From Flavobacterium gelidilacus DSM 15343 (GTDB taxonomy: Bacteria; Bacteroidota; Bacteroidia; Flavobacteriales; Flavobacteriaceae): a stretch of 64,000 nt of DNA. The stretch's first letter is position 1. Every line of letters starts with the position of its first letter. The notes beneath the pieces are model-generated. The model was not told where the DNA came from and ran no database searches. It was given only the letters and a program-made list of their open reading frames with translations. The position numbers and the translations under genes are program-made. The stretch lies in NCBI RefSeq assembly GCF_000422685.1, contig NZ_AUGN01000010.1, forward strand, positions 62,001 through 126,000, given 5' to 3'. Below are positions 19,304 to 27,991 of this stretch, piece by piece.

Positions 19304-20557
19304 ATGCAATTAAAGCGTGTAGTAGTTACTGGATTAGGAGCGTTGACTCCGATTGGAAATAACATTCAAGAATATTGGGATGCACTTATTAGTGGTAAAA
19401 GTGGTGCTGCACCAATTACTTATTACGATACAGAAAAGCACAAAACAAAGTTTGCTTGCGAAATTAAAAACTTCAATATTGAAGACTTTATGGATCGCAA
19501 AGAAGCACGTAGAATGGATAAATTTGCACAATATGCTGTTGCAGCAAGTGAAGAAGCCATAAACGATGCTGGTATTACTTCTGACAATGTAAACAAACAA
19601 AGGGTTGGAGTTATTTGGGGCGCAGGTATTGGAGGATTACAAACTTTTCAAGATGAAGTTATGAGTTATGCCGCAGGTGATGGAACACCACGTTTTAACC
19701 CTTTCTTTATTCCAAAAATGATTGCTGATATTGCTCCCGCTCATATTTCTATGCGAAATGGTTTTATGGGGCCAAATTACACAACTGTTTCTGCTTGTGC
19801 CTCTTCGGCAAATGCAATAATTGATGCATTTAACTACATTCGTTTAGGAATGTGTGATGTCATAATAACAGGTGGTTCTGAAGCAGCTGTAACTATAGCT
19901 GGAATGGGTGGATTTAACTCAATGCAAGCTTTATCAACAAGAAATGAAAGTCCAGAAACAGCTTCAAGACCTTTTGACGCTACAAGAGATGGATTTGTAC
20001 TTGGAGAAGGTGCTGGTGCATTAGTTTTAGAAGAATATGAACATGCAAAAGCACGTGGTGCAAAAATATATTGTGAAGTTGGTGGTGGCGGAATGTCATC
20101 TGATGCATATCATTTAACTGCACCACATCCAGAAGGAATTGGTGTTATTGCTGTTATGGAAAATACTTTACGTGATGCGAGAATGAAACCAGAGCAAGTT
20201 GATCACATAAACACGCATGGAACTTCTACTCCGTTAGGTGATGTTGCTGAACTAAAAGCAATTAAAGCAGTTTTTGGTGATCATGCTAAAAATATCAACA
20301 TTAATTCAACAAAATCTATGACAGGCCACTTATTAGGTGCTGCTGGAGGAATTGAGGCTATTGCGTCTATTTTAGCCATGAAACACGGAATTGTTCCTCC
20401 AACAATTAATCATACAGTTGTAGATGAAAGAATTGATCCAGAATTAAATCTTACTTTAAACAAAGCGCAAAAAAGAGAAATCAACGTTGCCATGAGTAAT
20501 ACTTTTGGTTTTGGTGGTCACAATGCATGTGTGTTGTTTAAAAAATTAGAAGACTAA
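19304..20557 (+). CDS. fabF: 3-oxoacyl-ACP synthase II (KAS II)
   Basis: Condenses malonyl-ACP with acyl-ACP in fatty-acid elongation. I start it at the ATG at 19304 (MQLKRVVVTGLGALTPIG), giving 417 residues, the usual FabF length. A longer in-frame start at 19199 would add 35 residues without family support, from AT-rich leader. The catalytic triad is Cys165 (VSACASSAN), His305 (NTHGTSTP) and His342 (TGHLLGAAGG), with GVIWGAGIGG and FGFGGHNA near the ends. It is transcribed towards rnc, which starts 8 bases after the stop. Confidence 0.96.
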   Translation: MQLKRVVVTGLGALTPIGNNIQEYWDALISGKSGAAPITYYDTEKHKTKFACEIKNFNIEDFMDRKEARRMDKFAQYAVAASEEAINDAGITSDNVNKQRVGVIWGAGIGGLQTFQDEVMSYAAGDGTPRFNPFFIPKMIADIAPAHISMRNGFMGPNYTTVSACASSANAIIDAFNYIRLGMCDVIITGGSEAAVTIAGMGGFNSMQALSTRNESPETASRPFDATRDGFVLGEGAGALVLEEYEHAKARGAKIYCEVGGGGMSSDAYHLTAPHPEGIGVIAVMENTLRDARMKPEQVDHINTHGTSTPLGDVAELKAIKAVFGDHAKNININSTKSMTGHLLGAAGGIEAIASILAMKHGIVPPTINHTVVDERIDPELNLTLNKAQKREINVAMSNTFGFGGHNACVLFKKLED

Positions 20558-20565
20558 CTTTATAT

Positions 20566-21306
20566 ATGAACTTCATAAAAAAAATAGTATCAAAATCCCG
20601 TTCTCTTGAAGACGGGATTTTTTTTGAAAAAATAAGTAAAATCCTTGGTTTTAAACCTGTTACATTAAAATATTATAAAAAAGCTTTTACACATCGTTCA
20701 GCAAATATTATAGATGTAAATGGAAATCCGTTTAACTATGAACGATTAGAGTTTCTGGGTGATGCCATTTTAGGTAGTGTTATTTCGGCTTTTTTATATA
20801 AAACTGCTCCAACTGGAGATGAAGGCTATTTAACAAAAACACGTTCTAAAATAGTTAGTAGAGAACATTTGAATGAATTAGGTAGAGATTTTAATTTAAT
20901 TCAATTTGTTGAAAGCAAAGTTTCACCTACAAATTTTGGCGAAAATATTCATGGAAACTTATTTGAAGCATTTATTGGTGCAATATATTTAGATAAAGGT
21001 TTCGATACATGTGAAAAATTTATTGAGAAAAAAATCATCAAACCTTATGTAGATTTAGATAAATTAGAAGGAAAAATCACTAGTTATAAAAGTTTATTAA
21101 TAGAATGGTGTCAGAAAGAAAAAAAATCATTTTATTTTGATTTTATTGAAGACAATGGTATTGAAGGGCAAAAGTTTTTTAGTGTCAAATTATTGATTGA
21201 AAACAAAGTAGTCTCAAGGGCTAGGGCTACCTCAAAGAAAAAGGCAGAAGAGAAAGCATCACAAAGAGCTTATTTTGCATTACAAGAAAAAATCACAGGA
21301 AAATAA
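20566..21306 (+). CDS. rnc: Ribonuclease III
   Basis: Double-stranded-RNA endonuclease for rRNA and mRNA processing. The 246-residue protein has a flavobacterial N-terminal extension (1-30), the RNase III signature NYERLEFLGDAILGS (57-71, with catalytic acidic residues), NLFEAFIGAIYLDKGF, and a C-terminal dsRNA-binding domain (about 172-243) ending in SRARATSKKKAEEKASQRA. It is 8 bases from fabF, the conserved fabF-rnc arrangement. A terminator-like hairpin lies inside codons 10-20, so expression from upstream transcription may be attenuated. Confidence 0.95.
   Translation: MNFIKKIVSKSRSLEDGIFFEKISKILGFKPVTLKYYKKAFTHRSANIIDVNGNPFNYERLEFLGDAILGSVISAFLYKTAPTGDEGYLTKTRSKIVSREHLNELGRDFNLIQFVESKVSPTNFGENIHGNLFEAFIGAIYLDKGFDTCEKFIEKKIIKPYVDLDKLEGKITSYKSLLIEWCQKEKKSFYFDFIEDNGIEGQKFFSVKLLIENKVVSRARATSKKKAEEKASQRAYFALQEKITGK
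20593..20625 (+). promoter_or_regulatory. Terminator-like hairpin inside the start of rnc
   Basis: A 9-bp perfect stem (AAATCCCGT at 20593-20601, ACGGGATTT at 20612-20620), 10-base loop, then eight T (20618-20625). It has every feature of an intrinsic terminator yet begins 27 bases into the rnc coding sequence. It could attenuate fabF-to-rnc transcription or be a substrate for RNase III autoregulation. Confidence 0.6.
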
Positions 21307-21419
21307 ATGAATTTAGCAATTAGCTACATCGTTTTCGTTAAAAAAATAACAATTTCTTATTTATTTTAACGTCCAATTAACTTTAATATACTGTATATTT
21401 ACACTTTATTTATATGTAA

Positions 21420-21887
21420 ATGGCAGTTTTTAAATTACAATTAGAAGATTTTTCAACTACTGAATATGAGTTAATTGCAATTCATACTACAATTGAAGTT
21501 ACTAAACTTGCCTTTTTATTGAATAGAAATCTAAGCACAAAGTTTCATTTCTTTGATTCAATTGATAAAACCGAAAAAAAAATGAAAGGATCATTTGATC
21601 GTTTTATATATTTTGATTCAGACAACGAAACTTCTTGGAATTTAATAGAAAATAAATCAATTATTAAAGTAGAAAATAATACTAATTCGTTATTCGAAAA
21701 TTATGAGCAATATATGTTTATGGTTCCTGAATACAAAAAAGTAGACTTTATACTAAAAGTAGATACCGAAGATAGTTTTTTAAAAATTGATGAAATAAAC
21801 CAAACTATTTCAAAAATAGACTCAATTTCAATGTCTTACAGATTAGACAAAAATAAAATAAAAACAAAAAGTAATTTAATTTTTTAA
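21420..21887 (+). CDS. IPExxxVDY family protein
   Basis: A 155-residue protein of the Bacteroidota family named for its IPExxxVDY motif, here MVPEYKKVDF at about 99-108. Function is unknown. It contains VTKLAFLLNRNLSTKF early on and a C-terminal region SFLKIDEINQTISKIDSISMSY. There is no signal peptide, so it is probably cytosolic. It ends one base before the pyk ATG, so the two are tightly co-transcribed and perhaps translationally coupled. That fits the usual association of this family with rnc and pyk. A weak A/T hairpin (21336-21371) lies in the 113-base spacer after rnc. Confidence 0.85.
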   Translation: MAVFKLQLEDFSTTEYELIAIHTTIEVTKLAFLLNRNLSTKFHFFDSIDKTEKKMKGSFDRFIYFDSDNETSWNLIENKSIIKVENNTNSLFENYEQYMFMVPEYKKVDFILKVDTEDSFLKIDEINQTISKIDSISMSYRLDKNKIKTKSNLIF

Positions 21888-21888
21888 T

Positions 21889-23319
21889 ATGCCAACGAAT
21901 AAAAAGACTAAAATAGTTGCAACTTTAGGACCAGCTACAAGCACTAAAGAAGTGCTAAAAGACATGATAGACGCAGGTGTAAACGTGTTTAGAATTAATT
22001 TTTCACACGCAGACTACACTGATGTAAGTGAACGTATTGCAATGATTCGAGAATTGAATAAAGAACACGGATATACAACATCTATTTTGGCCGATTTACA
22101 AGGGCCAAAATTAAGAGTTGGCGTTATGAAAGAAGATGTAGTTGTTGCAACAGGTGATAAAATCACATTTACAACTGCTGAAGATATATTAGGAACCGCT
22201 TCTAAAGTATACATGAACTATAAAGAATTCCCTAAAGATGTGAATGTGGGGGAACGTATTTTATTAGATGACGGAAAACTAATTTTCGAAGTTTTAAAAA
22301 CTGATAAGAAAACAGAAGTTGAGGCAGTAGTTATTCAAGGTGGTCCTCTAAAATCTAAAAAAGGGGTAAATCTTCCTAACACAAAGGTTTCTTTACCTGC
22401 TTTAACTAAAAAGGATATTAAAGATGCCATTTTTGCTATTGAAAACAAAGTAGATTGGATGGCTTTATCTTTTGTAAGAACACCAGAAGATTTGATGTTA
22501 TTACAAGATTTAATTTCAAAACATTCTGACCATAAAATTCCAATTATAGCAAAAATTGAAAAACCAGAAGCTGTAGAAAATATTGATAAGATTGTTGCTT
22601 ATTGTGATGGTTTAATGGTAGCTCGTGGTGATTTGGGTGTTGAAATTCCAGCTCATGAAGTACCTTTAATTCAAAAATTATTAATTCATAGAGCAAAAAC
22701 AGCACGTATTCCAGTTATTGTTGCTACTCAAATGATGGAAACAATGATCACCAGCTTAACACCTACACGTGCCGAAGTTAATGATGTTGCTAATTCGGTT
22801 ATGGATGGTGCAGATGCTGTTATGCTTTCTGGTGAAACTTCTGTTGGAAGTTATCCGGTTCAAGTTATTCAAACAATGACAAATATTATAGAGGCTGTTG
22901 AAGATTCTCCTCTTATTCGAGTGCCTTTAAATGCTCCTCATGTTAGAACTAAACGTTTTATTACTAAATCTATCTGTTATCATGCTGCTGTTATGGCAAA
23001 TGATATTGATGCAAAAGTAATTTCTACTTTAACAAATAGTGGTTATACGGCTTTTCAAATTTCTGCTTGGAGACCAAAATCACAAATTTTAGTATTTACA
23101 TCTAATGAACGTATTTTAACACAATTGAATTTACTTTGGGGTGTTAAAGCTTTCTTTTATGACAAATTCCTAAGCACTGATGATACTGTAGAAGATATTA
23201 ACAAAATTGCTCAAGAAAAAGGATACGTTAAAAAAGGTGACATTTTAGTCAATCTAGCCGCAATGCCAATTGCCAATAAAGGAATGGTTAATACACTTCG
23301 TGTTTCTGAAATTGAATAA
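21889..23319 (+). CDS. pyk: Pyruvate kinase
   Basis: Last step of glycolysis, phosphoenolpyruvate to pyruvate with ATP formation, in the cytosol. The 476-residue protein starts MPTNKKTKIVATLGPATS and has FRINFSHADY, the active-site segment IPIIAKIEKPEAVEN, MVARGDLGVEIP, ATQMMETMI and DAVMLSGETSVG. Length fits bacterial PK-I/II enzymes. It follows the IPExxxVDY gene by one base. Confidence 0.96.
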   Translation: MPTNKKTKIVATLGPATSTKEVLKDMIDAGVNVFRINFSHADYTDVSERIAMIRELNKEHGYTTSILADLQGPKLRVGVMKEDVVVATGDKITFTTAEDILGTASKVYMNYKEFPKDVNVGERILLDDGKLIFEVLKTDKKTEVEAVVIQGGPLKSKKGVNLPNTKVSLPALTKKDIKDAIFAIENKVDWMALSFVRTPEDLMLLQDLISKHSDHKIPIIAKIEKPEAVENIDKIVAYCDGLMVARGDLGVEIPAHEVPLIQKLLIHRAKTARIPVIVATQMMETMITSLTPTRAEVNDVANSVMDGADAVMLSGETSVGSYPVQVIQTMTNIIEAVEDSPLIRVPLNAPHVRTKRFITKSICYHAAVMANDIDAKVISTLTNSGYTAFQISAWRPKSQILVFTSNERILTQLNLLWGVKAFFYDKFLSTDDTVEDINKIAQEKGYVKKGDILVNLAAMPIANKGMVNTLRVSEIE

Positions 23320-23352
23320 TTTTTATATATTTGATTCATAAAATAAAAAAAT

Positions 23353-24111
23353 ATGGAATTTAAATCTAGTAATCCGTTTTTGAAAGAAAATAAATTTAAA
23401 AACACTAGTAGAACAAATGATGAGGCTATTGCAGTTCATCAAGAAACAATGACAGTTAGTGGAACGATCAATAAGAGTTTTACTATGTTATTTATGTTAT
23501 TATCAACTGCTCTTGTAAGTTGGTGGTTAGTTGGAAATGGCTACAACCCAATGATTTTTACAATTGGTGGTGGAATTGTCGGACTAATATTAGTTTTGAT
23601 CGCTTCCTTTAAACCAACAACCTCTCCATACACCGCGCCTGCTTATGCTTTGTTTGAAGGATTATTTATTGGTGGGTTATCTGCTGTTTTTGAAGCAATG
23701 TATCCTGGATTGGTAATTCAGGCCGTTAGTGCTACGTTTATAACTTTCTTGGTTTGTTTTGGTTTATACAAATACAATATTGTAAAAGTTACTGAAACTT
23801 TTAAATCAGTTGTTATTGGTGCTACTATGGCAATTTTCGCATTCTATTTAATTTCATGGATTGCTTCGATGTTTATGACTTTTCAACCAATTCATCAAGG
23901 AAACTCATTAATGAGTATTGGAATTAGTGTTTTCGTAATAATTGTTGCAGCTTTAAACTTGTTTTTAGATTTTGATATGATAGAAAAAGGTTCTAAAACT
24001 GGAGCACCTAAATACATGGAATGGTTTGCTTCAATGGGATTAATGATTACATTAGTTTGGTTGTATGTTGAATTTTTAAGGTTATTTGCGAAGCTTTCAA
24101 GTCGAGATTAA
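23353..24111 (+). CDS. Bax inhibitor-1 / YccA family membrane protein
   Basis: Inner-membrane protein of the BI-1 (TMBIM) family; bacterial members are linked to proton-sensitive calcium leak or to FtsH interaction. The 252-residue protein has a cytosolic N-terminus (about 1-40) followed by seven predicted helices, with the family stretch TTSPYTAPAYALFEGLFIGG (about 91-110) and the late DFDMIEKG motif that carries the paired acidic residues. It is 33 bases after pyk and probably part of the same transcript, which ends at the long palindromic terminator. Confidence 0.88.
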   Translation: MEFKSSNPFLKENKFKNTSRTNDEAIAVHQETMTVSGTINKSFTMLFMLLSTALVSWWLVGNGYNPMIFTIGGGIVGLILVLIASFKPTTSPYTAPAYALFEGLFIGGLSAVFEAMYPGLVIQAVSATFITFLVCFGLYKYNIVKVTETFKSVVIGATMAIFAFYLISWIASMFMTFQPIHQGNSLMSIGISVFVIIVAALNLFLDFDMIEKGSKTGAPKYMEWFASMGLMITLVWLYVEFLRLFAKLSSRD

Positions 24112-24120
24112 CAAATTAAT

Positions 24121-24164
24121 ACGCACAAAAAAAGGCCTTCAATTGAAGGCCTTTTTTTGTGCGT
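24121..24164. terminator. Exceptionally long bidirectional terminator
   Basis: A perfect 44-base palindrome with no mismatches (22-base arms, centre CAATTG). A7 and T7 tracts flank a GGCCTTC stem, with ACGCAC/GTGCGT outside. It starts 9 bases after the BI-1 stop and ends 6 bases before the PAS gene stop, serving both convergent genes. Confidence 0.9.
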
Positions 24165-24170
24165 TTTGTT

Positions 24171-24686
24171 TTAAGCCGCAATTTTTTCAAATGCGATAAA
24201 GTTTATTAATTTTCCTTTTCGGTTAAAAACAGGATGCCCTTGAATGTGACATTTATAAATGGAACCATCTTTGCGGTAATTTAAAACTACTTTGTCAAAC
24301 GGTTTTTGATTTTGAATGGCTAATCTTATTTCGTTTGAAACTAAAGCATCTGTGTCTTTTCCTTGAAACATTCTTGGAGTCTTACCTATTACTTCATTAG
24401 GGTTATAACCATTCATTTTATTGATATTTTCTGAAGCAAAAACTATTTTTAATTTTGAATCTGTTACTACTATTACCGTTTCATTTTGCAACATATAATT
24501 AAAATCCCAAGTAGTTTCCCAATTGTTTTTGGTTTCTAATTTATTTAATACTGAATTATCTAAAATAGTTACTTGATTATTAGAAAAATTTTGCGAAAAA
24601 AAATCCCATGAGACTAAGGGCAATGTCTTGATTTCTAGCTCTGAATAATATTTTGCTGCTGCGTTATCGTATGTTAAAAATTCCAT
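24171..24686 (-). CDS. Single PAS (LOV-like) domain protein without the photoactive cysteine
   Basis: A 171-residue cytosolic protein: an N-terminal helical cap (about 1-60) then one PAS domain (about 65-168) with no output domain. The core follows the LOV pattern: NKMNGYNPNEVIGKTPRMFQ, then NYRKDGSIYK. The LOV cysteine of GRNCRFLQ is Pro104 here (GKTPRMFQ, 101-108) and the second flavin-binding Asn is replaced (YKC). It therefore cannot form the light-driven cysteinyl-flavin adduct. It may bind another ligand or act in protein contacts. It is alone, converging on the BI-1 gene. Confidence 0.85.
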   Translation of the reverse strand: MEFLTYDNAAAKYYSELEIKTLPLVSWDFFSQNFSNNQVTILDNSVLNKLETKNNWETTWDFNYMLQNETVIVVTDSKLKIVFASENINKMNGYNPNEVIGKTPRMFQGKDTDALVSNEIRLAIQNQKPFDKVVLNYRKDGSIYKCHIQGHPVFNRKGKLINFIAFEKIAA

Positions 24687-24767
24687 GATTATAATAAATT
24701 TGGAATAAAATTAGTATAAATATTGGATTAACAAAAAACAAATAAGAACTTTAACTCTTGTTAAACA

Positions 24768-25865
24768 TTATTTGAAATCAAATTGCAACTGCACAGAAAC
24801 ACTTTTTGGGATGTCTTTTGCTTTTTTTTCTTCATTATTTAGGTTATTGACAGAAATTCCAAGTAATCTAACAGAGTTCTTTAACCTTTCTTGGTATAAT
24901 AAACCTTTAGCTACATCAAATAACAAATGTTTATCGCTTATGTAATAAGGTAAAGTTTTACTTCTTGTCTGAAGTGAGAAATCAGAATATTTAATTTTTA
25001 ACGTAATTGTTCTTCCCGAAATCTTACTTTTTTGCAGACGTTTTTCTAATTCTATGGCTATATTAAGCAATCGTTCTTCCATGTAAATTTCAGAAGAAAG
25101 GTTTTCATTAAAAGTTCTTTCTGCACCAAAAGATTTTACTTTTCTATTAGTTTTCACAGCACCATTATGAATTCCTCTAGAAATATTGAAATAATACTGA
25201 GCACTATTTTTGAAGTGTTTTTCTAAATAATCTAATGACTTTTGTTTTAAATCAAAACCAGTAAAAATCCCCAATTGATAAAATTTATCAGCTGTAACTT
25301 TACCAATTCCATAAAACTTCTTAATATCTAAAACTTCTAAAAAAGCTTCTACTTCATCTGGATTTACAGTTTTTTGTCCATTTGGTTTGTTATAATCAGA
25401 AGCTATTTTAGCCACAAATTTATTAACCGAAATTCCGGCTGACGCGGTTAAACCTATTTCGTCAAAAATGCGTTGTCTAATCTCTTGAGCTATTAAGGAA
25501 GCACTTGGATTATCTTTTTTATTTACTGTTACGTCTAAATAAGCTTCATCAAGCGAAAGTGGTTCAACCAAATCTGTATAATCGAGGAAAATTTTTCTAA
25601 TTTTTTTGGATATTTCTTTATACCGATGAAATCTAGGAGGTACAAAGATTAATTCAGGACAGTTTCTTTTGGCTTGTATACCACTCATCGCGCTTCTTAC
25701 ACCAAATTTTCTAGCTTCATAACTTGCAGCACTAACTACACCTCTGTTTTCACTTCCTCCAACAGCTAATGGTTTTCCTTTTAGTTCAGGAAAATCCATT
25801 TGTTCAACAGATGCATAAAAGGCATCCATATCTACATGAATAATTTTTCGTTGAGGAATTGACAT
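24768..25865 (-). CDS. dinB: DNA polymerase IV (Y-family translesion polymerase)
   Basis: Error-prone polymerase for lesion bypass. The 365-residue protein starts MSIPQRKIIHVDMDAFYASVEQ (catalytic Asp12) and has the metal-binding pair Asp106-Glu107 in PLSLDEAYLD. It has HhH (VLDIKKFYGIGKVTADKFY) and little-finger domains. The C-terminus, VQLQFDFK, looks like a beta-clamp-binding peptide. It starts 23 bases after the Gcr-type gene and is probably co-transcribed with it. I see no LexA box. Confidence 0.94.
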   Translation of the reverse strand: MSIPQRKIIHVDMDAFYASVEQMDFPELKGKPLAVGGSENRGVVSAASYEARKFGVRSAMSGIQAKRNCPELIFVPPRFHRYKEISKKIRKIFLDYTDLVEPLSLDEAYLDVTVNKKDNPSASLIAQEIRQRIFDEIGLTASAGISVNKFVAKIASDYNKPNGQKTVNPDEVEAFLEVLDIKKFYGIGKVTADKFYQLGIFTGFDLKQKSLDYLEKHFKNSAQYYFNISRGIHNGAVKTNRKVKSFGAERTFNENLSSEIYMEERLLNIAIELEKRLQKSKISGRTITLKIKYSDFSLQTRSKTLPYYISDKHLLFDVAKGLLYQERLKNSVRLLGISVNNLNNEEKKAKDIPKSVSVQLQFDFK

Positions 25866-25888
25866 TACTTAAGCTTTCTGTAAAATTA

Positions 25889-27919
25889 TTAAATTAGTTT
25901 GTCTTTTAAGGGAAAAAAGAAATTTAATGGTGCTTTTTTAAAGTAATTAAAAATAGATATATTAAGCAAGTGCAATTCTGATAAAGGTATGTTTCTAGAG
26001 CGAAGAGCTAAAAACATTGATAATGTAAAACTAATTATAAAATTTATAAAACCTATTAACCCAATTCCGATTATTGACCAAAAAAACGTCCAAAAATCTA
26101 TAGAAAAATGATTTCCATATAAGCCAATTGCAAAGTTTCCACTCGCAAAGGTAATGTGTCTTATGTCAAGTGCTAAACCAAAGAAAATACCTAATGAGCC
26201 TGTGCTTCCAAGAAAAATACCAAACCACATATTCGAAATTACTCCGGCCCAATTTTCATTAACCCAAGTAGATATTTTTTTTGTTTTTTGAATGCCAAAT
26301 GTTTGTTTTAGAAAAGGGTTTTCTTGAATTCTATAAGCAACTTGGTAATGCTTATTTCTGTTTGAAATATTACCTGAAATTATTCCCGACAAAAATAAAT
26401 AAACACCAGCTATTGCAGCATGAAGCAAAGCCAATGAATGTATTGGGCTTAAATCATTAATTATTTTATCAGCTTTAGATTCAGCTAAATTTGTTCCTAA
26501 AATAAGGTCTAAAAGCCAAATTAAAAATAAAGCAATAGGAAATGCAAACAATACATTGCCGACAAAAGCTATAAATTGAGTTCTAAAAATTCGAGCAAAA
26601 AGCTTTGCAAAAAGTTTATGTTTATCAGCCACTTGATTTTTATTTTTCATTCCTTCATCTAAGGTTTGAGCTATAGTTGCAGCAGTCATTGCTGGTTGTT
26701 TTGTAGCTAATGTAAATCCCAATAAGAAAATTACAATAAAACCAAAAGCATAATTAAAACTATAAAGAAAAGCATGGCCAAATGCAGAAGTATCAACTTT
26801 TGAAAACAATAGTTTAAACAAACATAAAAAACCAACAATAAATCCACCACCAATAGCTTTGTAGAACATGGCAAAATATTCTTTATAACCATCTGTAATG
26901 TAATTTAAACCCGATTTTGCAGTATGTTGAGTGATTTCATAAGAAATTAACTGTGTGCTCTCTAAAAACAGTTTTCTAATGTTGTTTTTGTAGCAATTAT
27001 ATCGAATTAACTTTAATAAAATTAATGTGCTATTTCTTATTTTATCTTCATCATTTTCAACCACAATTAAAGGTAATAATTCTTTAATTCTTGTTAACTG
27101 CTGTCTGATGCGAAGTAAACTTTGATTTACTGTTAATGAAATTCCGTATTTAGAACTGTTTAAAAAGGCTTTGTCTACGAAATCATTACATTGTTTATGT
27201 AGCATTAAAAGTTGCTTGTAAACTAATTCAGAAGAATTTATATAATGATAATTATTTGTTCGGATAATATCTTCTAAATGATTCAGTTCTTTTTCAAAAC
27301 CTAGAAAAGGACTTTCAAAATTAGAATATTCGGGTACCATTTTTATAACATCATTTTCCAAGGCTCTACCACTCATTCTCTGAGCTAGAATCTGCATGGC
27401 TAAAACAATTTCTGAAAAAGGAGTTTCTTCTTTTATATTTCCATAAATATCTTTGAAACCTAATAATTCATACATTACAACAATTTGATTGTAAGGAATT
27501 TTATTTATCCAAATAGAATCTGAACTCAAATAAAAAACCTGATTTAAAACAAATTGAAGTGTTCCTTTTTCGGGTTGAAAAGGTAAAAACTTATCAAATA
27601 TTCTTTTTTTAATTTCACTTAAAAAATGATTGTCATTTAAAATTCCTGAATCTGTTAAAAGTCTAGAAAACTTATTTTTACTAACAATAGTTTTAAAATA
27701 ATTTTTGAATAGAGTAATATATTGAGGATTAGCTTGTAGAAATTCTAAAAATTCAAGAAGTGAAATTTGCTCAACATCTTTAGGCTTTTTTGGTCTGAAA
27801 ACATGAATTAAATCAACAAGAAATAACAATTTTTCATCAGCATAAAGATTCTTTTCGAAATGATTTTCAAATAATTCTTTAATAGATTTGTCTTGTTGAA
27901 ACTGATGCCTAACATTCAT
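25889..27919 (-). CDS. Gcr-type (COG4389) membrane protein, annotated elsewhere as 'site-specific recombinase'
   Basis: A 676-residue protein that I match by general appearance to the COG4389/Gcr family. The first 330 residues are soluble and helical; from about 355 there are some seven hydrophobic helices (for example FYKAIGGGFIVGFLCLF and SFNYAFGFIVIFLLGFTLA). A conserved-looking TKQPAMTAATIAQTLDEG segment lies in a loop. No tyrosine- or serine-recombinase catalytic signature is visible, and a multi-helix membrane protein is an unlikely recombinase, so the traditional name is doubtful. It lies upstream of dinB. True function unknown. Confidence 0.65.
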   Translation of the reverse strand: MNVRHQFQQDKSIKELFENHFEKNLYADEKLLFLVDLIHVFRPKKPKDVEQISLLEFLEFLQANPQYITLFKNYFKTIVSKNKFSRLLTDSGILNDNHFLSEIKKRIFDKFLPFQPEKGTLQFVLNQVFYLSSDSIWINKIPYNQIVVMYELLGFKDIYGNIKEETPFSEIVLAMQILAQRMSGRALENDVIKMVPEYSNFESPFLGFEKELNHLEDIIRTNNYHYINSSELVYKQLLMLHKQCNDFVDKAFLNSSKYGISLTVNQSLLRIRQQLTRIKELLPLIVVENDEDKIRNSTLILLKLIRYNCYKNNIRKLFLESTQLISYEITQHTAKSGLNYITDGYKEYFAMFYKAIGGGFIVGFLCLFKLLFSKVDTSAFGHAFLYSFNYAFGFIVIFLLGFTLATKQPAMTAATIAQTLDEGMKNKNQVADKHKLFAKLFARIFRTQFIAFVGNVLFAFPIALFLIWLLDLILGTNLAESKADKIINDLSPIHSLALLHAAIAGVYLFLSGIISGNISNRNKHYQVAYRIQENPFLKQTFGIQKTKKISTWVNENWAGVISNMWFGIFLGSTGSLGIFFGLALDIRHITFASGNFAIGLYGNHFSIDFWTFFWSIIGIGLIGFINFIISFTLSMFLALRSRNIPLSELHLLNISIFNYFKKAPLNFFFPLKDKLI

Positions 27920-27935
27920 AAATTGAATGAATTAG

Positions 27936-27964
27936 TTGTATTAAAAAATCATTTCTTAATTTTG
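27936..27964 (+). promoter_or_regulatory. Promoter of the CYTH gene
   Basis: TTG (27936-27938), 18 bases, then TAATTTTG (27957-27964), matching TAnnTTTG; 27 bases before the ATG. Confidence 0.55.
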
Positions 27965-27991
27965 ACGAAATTATAAAATAAAACAATACCA

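Noticed and set aside
25889..27919. Reading the Gcr-type gene as part of a mobile element
   Set aside because: No recombinase motif, no attachment-site repeats and no cargo genes; it is a membrane protein next to dinB.
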